Shown here: in pieces, positions 5,679-10,300 of the stretch
Layout: each line of letters opens with the position of its first letter
Position numbering within the stretch: position 1 is the stretch's first letter
Assembly: GCA_005885565.1 (NCBI GenBank)
Contig: VAXK01000007.1
Location: 1-10,300 of the forward strand
Reading direction: 5' to 3'
From: Actinomycetota bacterium
Lineage (GTDB): Bacteria > Actinomycetota > Thermoleophilia > Gaiellales > Gaiellaceae
Length of the DNA stretch: 10,300 nucleotides
Translations under genes and position numbers: made by a program
Notes under the pieces: generated by a model
Told to the model about the DNA's origin: nothing
Databases searched by the model: none
Seen by the model: the letters and a program-made list of their open reading frames with translations, nothing else

Positions 5679-5709
5679 ATGAAAACTGCGGCATGTGCCT
5701 CGTCGTCAA
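5679..5709 (-). promoter_or_regulatory. Weak promoter candidate for rne
   Basis: The minus strand has TTGACG (5709 to 5704), five of six matches to the -35 consensus. TTTTCAT follows; TTTCAT (5684 to 5679) matches the -10 consensus at four of six positions but with a long 19-nt spacer. It is the only AT-rich patch in the spacer with a good -35 nearby, and would give a leader of roughly 65 nt carrying the structured region before the TTG start. Confidence 0.3.
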
Positions 5710-5737
5710 GCCTAGCAACCATGGTGGGCGACACCTC

Positions 5738-5766
5738 GTGACTCCGTCCGATCGCGGTCCTACCAT
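5738..5766 (+). promoter_or_regulatory. Promoter candidate for the 64-aa plus-strand gene
   Basis: GTGACT (5738-5743) and TACCAT (5761-5766) are separated by exactly 17 nt; each matches its sigma-70 consensus at four of six positions. The predicted transcription start, about 7 nt after the -10 box, falls at 5773-5774. That leaves a 24-nt leader containing the GGGAGGT ribosome-binding site of the downstream gene. It also coincides with an in-frame ATG at 5774 that could be used without a leader. Confidence 0.4.
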
Positions 5767-5797
5767 CGCCGCCATGATCGACCGGGAGGTGGCCGCG

Positions 5798-5992
5798 ATG
5801 ACGGAGATGACCGAAGCGCACGAGCTCCTGTTGATCGAAGAGGCGGACGCCTGGTTCGAGTACCTCGAGGCCACCAGGGGTCAGTCCGCGCTTCGCTACA
5901 CGGAGATCGAGCCGTGGGCCTGGGCGCGACTTCGTCAGCGACTCCGCGCGATCAAGACGCGGCGCGCGAAGCTTCGGCCTGCTGCTGCTTGA
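5798..5992 (+). CDS. Small protein of unknown function (64 aa)
   Basis: I do not recognise the family. The start ATG at 5798 is preceded by GGGAGGT with 7-nt spacing, the best ribosome-binding site nearby; an in-frame ATG at 5774 would add eight residues and would fit leaderless translation. The protein begins acidic (MTEMTEAHELLLIEEADAWF) and has an aromatic middle (WFEYLEATRG, YTEIEPWAWARL). It ends in a strongly basic helix-like tail (RLRQRLRAIKTRRAKLR). No signal peptide or membrane segment is visible. The composition, with four tryptophan/tyrosine-rich turns and alternating charge, looks like real protein rather than a GC-driven shadow frame. It is the only plus-strand gene, divergent from rne and convergent with the DUF697 gene, overlapping its 3' end by 41 bp. 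The charge split suggests self-association or nucleic-acid or protein binding, but that is a guess. Confidence 0.72.
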   Translation: MTEMTEAHELLLIEEADAWFEYLEATRGQSALRYTEIEPWAWARLRQRLRAIKTRRAKLRPAAA

Positions 5993-6746
5993 AATAGCGC
6001 CGAGCGGCCTCTCCGAGCGCTCGCGTCCCCGCGTATGCGACCGCGCCTTTGAGCACCCAGCCCGCGACCGGGACGACGTCGAGCGCCTCGCGCACGACCG
6101 CGCGTAACCCGAAGCCCGCGCCGAGCACGCCGAGGAGCTCCGGCAGCCGCCGGCCGTCGATCTCGACCCCGTAGGCCGAGGCGATCCGCAGGACGAGGCG
6201 GGCCTGGTTCAGCGTCAGGAGCGGCAGGTCGGCGCCGGGGACGAAGACGGCCGCCGCGACGATCGCGTTCCGGCGGGCGAACGACTCGACGAGGTGGGCG
6301 CAGACGGCGTCCCGGAGCACGGGCAGGCGCGCGGCGAGCGGTGTCGCGGCCTCGCCGAGCCGCCGCGCCAGGGCGTCGGCGAGCTCCTCGACCGGGAAAC
6401 CTTGGCCGGGGTCGGCGCGGACCACGTCGGTCGCGAGCACGAACGGGATCGGGCCTTCCACGGGGCCGGCGGCGAGGCACAGGACACGCACACGTGCCCG
6501 GCGCGCCTTCTTCAGCACCTCTTCGTCCGCGTCGGACGGAGGCCCGACGAGCACGAGGACGAGGGCCGCCGCGCGGTCGAGGGCTTCAGGCCCGACGAGC
6601 GCGCCAGGCTCGCCGTCCCGGCCCAGCTCGCGCTGCAGCGCTGCCACGAGCTCGGGCGCCCCCGCAAGCGCCAGCGCCCGGTCGTCGCTCGCTGCGAGGC
6701 GGATCTCCTTCGCGACGTTCAGCAGCGCGAGCGGGCCGAATGCCAC
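5952..6746 (-). CDS. DUF697-family membrane-associated protein, degenerate GTPase-like N-terminal half
   Basis: The C-terminal half (about 145-252 of 264 residues) fits DUF697, a family found alone or fused to Era-like GTPases (as in E. coli YcjF). Marks are RRNAIVAAAVFVPGADLP, LNQARLVLRIASAYGVEID, LGAGFGLRAVVREALDVVP and VAYAGTRALGEAARRYF. Two weakly hydrophobic stretches (about 160-176 and 224-242) could contact the membrane. The N-terminal half has alternating hydrophobic strands (RALALAGA, AALVLVLVGP, RVRVLCLAAGP, PFVLATDVV) like a Rossmann or GTPase fold, but no GxxxxGKS P-loop and no NKxD, so nucleotide binding is unlikely. The GTG start overlaps the rodA stop by one base (TAGTG), implying coupling; upstream codons in this frame lie inside rodA. 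Function is unknown; the operon context suggests a role in elongation or the envelope. Confidence 0.88.
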   Translation of the reverse strand: MAFGPLALLNVAKEIRLAASDDRALALAGAPELVAALQRELGRDGEPGALVGPEALDRAAALVLVLVGPPSDADEEVLKKARRARVRVLCLAAGPVEGPIPFVLATDVVRADPGQGFPVEELADALARRLGEAATPLAARLPVLRDAVCAHLVESFARRNAIVAAAVFVPGADLPLLTLNQARLVLRIASAYGVEIDGRRLPELLGVLGAGFGLRAVVREALDVVPVAGWVLKGAVAYAGTRALGEAARRYFKQQQAEASRAAS

Positions 6747-7924
6747 TAACGCCGCTCGCGGCCGCGCGCGTAGATCGCGAGGAGCACGCCCATGGCGACG
6801 AGGTTCGCGATCATCGACGAGCCGCCGACGCTCACGAACGGGAGCGGGATGCCCGTGATCGGCGCGATCCCCATCGTCATGCCGACGTTCACGAAGACCT
6901 GGAAGAGGAAGGCGACGACGATCCCGCCGGCGACGAGCGCCGAGAAGTGGTCGCGCGCGAGCGTGACGATGCGCAGGCCGCGCCAGACGAGGAGCAGGTA
7001 GAGGCAGAGCAGGAACGCGGCGCCGAGGAAGCCGCGCTGCTCGGCGAGCGAGGCGAACGCGAAGTCGGTCGCGTGCTCGGGGAGATAGTCGAGATTCGTC
7101 TGCGTGGAGCCCGCGACGCCGCGCCCGTGCACGCCGCCCGCCCCGACGGTCGTGATCGACTGCGTGATGTTGTAGGTCGCGCCGCGCGGGTCGCTCGTGG
7201 GGTTCATGAACTGCGTGAGCCGGTGCACCTGGTACGGCTTGAGCACCGGGACCCCGGCGGCCGGCAGGAGCCACAGGACGGCGGTCGCGAAGACGACGAC
7301 CCCGGCTCCGAGAGCGGCGATGTGCGTCCAGGGCGTCCCCGCGACGAAGAGGATCGCGGCGAGCGCGGCGCCGTAGACGAGCGCCGTCCCGAGGTCGGGC
7401 TGGACGAAGACGAGGAAGATCGGGACGAGCGCGAGGCCGACCGCGACGAGCGTCGTCCGCGGCTCGCCGATCCGCCGCGCCCGGTCGGCGAGGAAGCCGG
7501 CGAGCGCGAGGACGAAGAGCAGCTTCCCGAACTCGGAGGGCTGGAAGCGGAAGAAGCCCAGGTCGATCCACCGCTTCGAGCCCCGGGTCGCGGCGCCGGC
7601 GAGGATGACGAGCGCCATGAGCCCGACCGTCCCGCCGAAGAGCGCGCGCCAGTAGCGCCGGTAGAAGGACGGATCGACGAGGAGGGCGCCCACGAGCCCG
7701 AGCCCGCCGACTGCGGCGTAGACGCCCTGGCGGACCAGGTAGTAGTTCGGGTTGCCCGGGACGTCGTGGCGGGTGATGCCGGCGATCGCCCACAGGCCGT
7801 AGGCGACGGCGCCGGCGACCGCGGCGACGAGCGTCCAGTCGAGCCGGCGCGCGAGCGGCTCGGCGGCACGCGCGGCTCGGCGCGAGCGCGCCCTGGAGTG
7901 ACGGGTGCCGACGTACTCCACCAT
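6746..7924 (-). CDS. rodA: Peptidoglycan glycosyltransferase RodA (SEDS family)
   Basis: RodA polymerises lipid II into glycan strands during cell elongation, working with a class B PBP in the membrane. The 392-residue protein has a basic cytoplasmic N terminus (1-28) and about ten hydrophobic segments. SEDS signatures appear in order: RWIDLGFFRFQPSEFGK (118-134), QPDLGTAL (175-182), YNITQSITTVGAGGVHGRG (251-269), LPEHATDFAFA (281-291) and TGIPLPFVSVGGSS (357-370). D287 in the TDF motif corresponds to the aspartate shown to be essential in RodA. The order and the short loops fit RodA better than FtsW, as does its place directly after the PBP2 gene. The ATG overlaps the mrdA stop by one base (TGATG); the GTG of the DUF697 gene overlaps its own stop. 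Both imply coupled translation. Confidence 0.96.
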   Translation of the reverse strand: MVEYVGTRHSRARSRRAARAAEPLARRLDWTLVAAVAGAVAYGLWAIAGITRHDVPGNPNYYLVRQGVYAAVGGLGLVGALLVDPSFYRRYWRALFGGTVGLMALVILAGAATRGSKRWIDLGFFRFQPSEFGKLLFVLALAGFLADRARRIGEPRTTLVAVGLALVPIFLVFVQPDLGTALVYGAALAAILFVAGTPWTHIAALGAGVVVFATAVLWLLPAAGVPVLKPYQVHRLTQFMNPTSDPRGATYNITQSITTVGAGGVHGRGVAGSTQTNLDYLPEHATDFAFASLAEQRGFLGAAFLLCLYLLLVWRGLRIVTLARDHFSALVAGGIVVAFLFQVFVNVGMTMGIAPITGIPLPFVSVGGSSMIANLVAMGVLLAIYARGRERR

Positions 7925-9915
7925 CAGTCCGAGTACACCGGTCCCTGGCCGGCCGCCTTCACGCCGAAATACTGCTCGAAGACCCGGAGCGCCGCCGGCG
8001 CGGCCGCGTCACCGCCGTGGCCGCCGTTCTCGATCAGCGCGCAGACGACGATCGTCGGGTTGTCGGCGGGCCCGTAGCCACACCACCACGACTGGTCCAT
8101 CATCCCGCTGAAGCCGGGGAGCTGGACGTGCTTCTCCGCGGTGCCGGTCTTGCCCGCGATCGGGACCGGGAACGTGCCGAAGATCGCGTTCGAGGTGCCG
8201 AAGCTCTCGTGCGTCGCCTCGAGCAGGCCGAGCTTCACGGTCGAGAGCGCGGTCGGGTCGAGCTGGATCCGCTGGGGCGGCGCCGGCGCGAAGGGGCGAC
8301 GGACGATGGGCGGCGACACGCTGCCGCCGGCCTGCTCCACGTCGAGCGCGAGGTGCGGCGTGACGAGCTGGCCGCCGTTCGCGATCAGCGCGTAGAAGCG
8401 CGCCATCTGGATCGGCGTCACCGCGAGGTCCTTCTGGCCGATCGCGAGCTGGACGGAGTCGCCCGGCTTCCAGAGCCGGTCGATCTGCCAGCAGCACGCG
8501 TCGGTCGTCTTCGTGTACGTCTCGTGCCGCCACCGGATCGTCGGCAGCAAGCCGGAGGCCTCCGGCCCCAGGTCGACGCCGGTCGGGCGCCCGAAGCCGA
8601 AGCGGCGCGCCCACTCCTGGAGCGGCTGCTTGCGCTCCGGCGGCAGCTTCCAGAACCGGTAGCCGAGCTGGTAGAAGTAGGTGTCGCAGGAGCGGGCGAG
8701 CGCGACCGGCATCGTGAGCGGCGCGGCGATGTAGGGGTCCCAGTTCTTGAAGATCTGCTTCGCGATCGTGATCCGCCCGGTGCACTCGAGCGTGTCGTAC
8801 GGCGACACGAGGTGCTCCTCCATGGCGGCGAGCGCCGTCACCGGCTTGAAGGTCGAGCCGGGTGGATACGTGCCGGCGAGGGCGCGGTCGACGCCGGGGA
8901 AGTTCGCCCGCTCGGCCGCCTTCTGGTTCAGGAGCGGCGCGAGCTGGCGGTGGGGGTGGCGGCCCACGAGGACGCCCGGGTTGTAGGTCGGGTTCGAGGC
9001 GAGCGCGAGGATGGAGCCGTCCCGGGGGTCGAGCGCGACGATCGCGCCCCCGTCGGCGGCCCACTTCCCGTTCAGCCGCGCCGTCTGGATCCCGTACGCG
9101 AGCGCTTGCTCGGCCGCCCGCTGGAGCCGCGCGTCGAGCGTGAGGCGGATCTCGTAGCCCGGCTGGGGCTCGGTCGGCGGCGACGGCGCGCTTCGCGTGC
9201 GCCCGAGCGAGTCGACGCGCAGATGGACGACCCCGGGCTGGCCGCGGAGGTACTCGTCGTAGCGGCTCTCGATCCCCGACTGGCCGACCTCGTCGCCGGA
9301 CCGGTAGCCGCGCTTCGACGCGAGCTGCTGCTGCGTCACCTCCCCGACCGAGCCGAGCACCTGCGCCGCGAGCGATCCGTACGGGTAGTGGCGGAGGGAC
9401 GTCCTCGCCACGTCGACGCCGCGGAAGTCCTGCTTGTGCTCGGAGAGGTACGCGACCTCGGGCTCCCGTGCCGACTCCTTGATCGTCACCGGGGCGAGCG
9501 GGTCGCTCGAGTGCTTGCGGATGTCGGCGACGATCTCCGCGAACGGCACGCGCACGAGCTTCGCCAGCCGGTGGAGCTCGCCGTAGCGCCCGTCCTTCGG
9601 CAGGTCGGTCGGCCAGACGAGGATCGAGATTCCCGGCACGTTCGTGACGAGCACGCGCCCGTTTCGGTCGACGATCGGACCGCGCGGCGCCTGCACGCGG
9701 ATCGTCCGCAGCTGGTTGTTCTGCGCCGCGCGGAGGTAGTGCGTGCCGGAGAGCACTTGGAGCGCCCACAGGCGGAGGAGGAGCACGCCGAAGACGGCGA
9801 GGACGACGACGCCCAGGATCGCGATCCGCGTCCGGAAGCCGCCGACCAGGCGCGGCGGGTCGGCGACGGCGGGCGGTGCGCTGCGTCCGTTTGCGGTCGA
9901 GGACGCGCTAGCCAA
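7924..9915 (-). CDS. mrdA: Penicillin-binding protein 2, peptidoglycan D,D-transpeptidase
   Basis: This class B PBP crosslinks glycan strands made by RodA in the elongation complex. The 663-residue protein has a short cytoplasmic N terminus, one membrane anchor (about 30-48), a PBP dimerisation/pedestal domain beginning at QAPRGPIVDRNGRVL (75-89), and a transpeptidase domain. Its active-site motifs are complete: STFK with nucleophile S354 and K357, SCD at 409-411 (the SxN-type motif in its PBP2 form), and KTGTAEK at 589-595. The start is TTG at 9913-9915, overlapping mreD by 8 nt. GGAGGT with 8-nt spacing points to this codon, and it gives a normal N terminus ahead of the anchor. Length fits PBP2 (about 600-700 residues). 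There is no PASTA domain, which argues against an FtsI/PbpB-type septal PBP. Confidence 0.96.
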   Translation of the reverse strand: MASASSTANGRSAPPAVADPPRLVGGFRTRIAILGVVVLAVFGVLLLRLWALQVLSGTHYLRAAQNNQLRTIRVQAPRGPIVDRNGRVLVTNVPGISILVWPTDLPKDGRYGELHRLAKLVRVPFAEIVADIRKHSSDPLAPVTIKESAREPEVAYLSEHKQDFRGVDVARTSLRHYPYGSLAAQVLGSVGEVTQQQLASKRGYRSGDEVGQSGIESRYDEYLRGQPGVVHLRVDSLGRTRSAPSPPTEPQPGYEIRLTLDARLQRAAEQALAYGIQTARLNGKWAADGGAIVALDPRDGSILALASNPTYNPGVLVGRHPHRQLAPLLNQKAAERANFPGVDRALAGTYPPGSTFKPVTALAAMEEHLVSPYDTLECTGRITIAKQIFKNWDPYIAAPLTMPVALARSCDTYFYQLGYRFWKLPPERKQPLQEWARRFGFGRPTGVDLGPEASGLLPTIRWRHETYTKTTDACCWQIDRLWKPGDSVQLAIGQKDLAVTPIQMARFYALIANGGQLVTPHLALDVEQAGGSVSPPIVRRPFAPAPPQRIQLDPTALSTVKLGLLEATHESFGTSNAIFGTFPVPIAGKTGTAEKHVQLPGFSGMMDQSWWCGYGPADNPTIVVCALIENGGHGGDAAAPAALRVFEQYFGVKAAGQGPVYSD

Positions 9916-10300
9916 GCAGCCGCACCTCCGTCGCGAGCTCGGCGAGCTCCGGCGGCCGCAGGAGGCGCCGGCAGAGCGCGTAGACGGGCGCCGTCAGCGC
10001 GAGGTTCAGCAGGATCGACGGGAAGAGCGCGTCGAGGAGGACGAGCCGCGCCGACACCTGGTCGCCGATCATGAAGTGGAGGAGGAGCTCCCCGAACGAG
10101 GCGAGGACGGTGACGACTGCGACCGAGACGAAAGGCGCGTGGACGCGGTCGCGGCCGGTCGTCTCGCCGTAGCGCCCGATCCAGTAGCCGGCCACCGTCA
10201 GGACAAGCGAGGTCAGCCCGAGCGTCCCGAGGTCGGCCGTGTCGACGACGAGCCCGGCGCAGAACCCGCCGGCGGCGCCGAAGACCGAGCCGCGGAGCAG
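9908..10300 (-). CDS. mreD: Rod shape-determining protein MreD (5' part outside window)
   Basis: The frame is open to the window edge, so the N-terminal part is missing; 130 residues are visible. MreD is a small integral membrane protein of the MreBCD scaffold that positions the elongation machinery. The visible part has the family pattern: a glycine-rich helix ending in FCAGLVVDTADLGTLGLTSL, then LTVAGYWIGRYG, a hydrophobic segment VAVVTVLASFGELLLHFMI, and a last membrane stretch, LNLALTAPVYALCRRLL. The position directly before the PBP2 and rodA genes supports the call, since sequence conservation in MreD is low. Its stop overlaps the mrdA start by 8 nt, and its last codons carry the mrdA ribosome-binding site. 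mreB and mreC are expected beyond 10300. Confidence 0.9.
   Translation of the reverse strand: MLRGSVFGAAGGFCAGLVVDTADLGTLGLTSLVLTVAGYWIGRYGETTGRDRVHAPFVSVAVVTVLASFGELLLHFMIGDQVSARLVLLDALFPSILLNLALTAPVYALCRRLLRPPELAELATEVRLLG

Noticed and set aside
5719..5726. Short palindrome accatggt in the divergent spacer as an operator
   Set aside because: Eight bases of palindrome are expected by chance at this frequency and nothing else marks it as a binding site.
5607..5874. Open minus-strand frames crossing the rne upstream spacer
   Set aside because: They have no ribosome-binding site or family resemblance, and the TTG of rne with AGAGGAGA explains translation here.
6341..8077. Open plus-strand frame of about 578 codons opposite the DUF697 gene and rodA
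   Set aside because: Arg/Glu/Asp-rich shadow sequence with no domain; the opposite strand encodes RodA with all SEDS motifs.
8017..10074. Open plus-strand frame of about 685 codons opposite the PBP2 gene
   Set aside because: Low-complexity Arg/Leu/Asp composition typical of antisense shadow frames; the PBP2 motifs on the minus strand account for the region.

Overview
The window is a GC-rich chromosomal segment (about 70% GC, judged by eye) in which every gene but one lies on the minus strand. It reads as core bacterial housekeeping DNA, most likely from a high-GC actinobacterium. A deep-branching Thermoleophilia-type lineage (Gaiellales/Solirubrobacterales) is my best guess. The guess rests on an RNase E/G with disordered, RG-rich arms, a DUF697 gene beside rodA, and Ala/Arg/Glu-rich, GC-biased proteins. 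It is an inference from protein style and gene order, not a species identification.

Read along the minus strand (high to low coordinates), the first block is the end of a cell-elongation operon: mreD (cut by the window edge), a class B penicillin-binding protein (mrdA/PBP2), rodA, and a DUF697-family membrane-associated protein. mreB and mreC are expected just beyond position 10300. The genes overlap or abut by 1 to 8 nt (mreD/mrdA 8 nt, mrdA/rodA 1 nt, rodA/DUF697 1 nt), which implies translational coupling. RodA polymerises lipid II into glycan and PBP2 crosslinks it; MreD belongs to the scaffold that positions them.

The middle is a 191-bp divergent spacer (5607-5797). On the plus strand it carries a candidate promoter and ribosome-binding site for a 64-aa protein of unknown function, the only plus-strand gene, whose 3' end overlaps the end of the DUF697 gene tail to tail. 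On the minus strand it holds the candidate promoter and a structured 5' leader of the RNase E/G gene.

The second block is the widely conserved order rne - rplU - rpmA - obgE - nadD - rsfS - tRNA-Ala(GGC): mRNA decay, two 50S ribosomal proteins, the 50S-assembly GTPase Obg, NAD synthesis, and the ribosome-silencing factor. Overlaps (rplU/rpmA 11 nt, obgE/nadD 4 nt) again suggest a coupled operon. Two RNA-structure signals interrupt it: overlapping, mutually exclusive hairpins with a U-rich tail between rne and rplU, and a perfect 10-bp hairpin whose loop contains the rpmA stop codon.

I found no mobile element, CRISPR array, phage gene, toxin-antitoxin pair or defence system, and no clearly new multi-gene system. 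The points most worth a second look are the rsfS start (no AUG/GUG/UUG where the family needs one), the rpmA stop-codon hairpin, the rne-rplU hairpin pair, the TRAM-containing RNase E with a conserved-looking C-terminal peptide, the DUF697 protein in the rod operon, and the 64-aa plus-strand gene.
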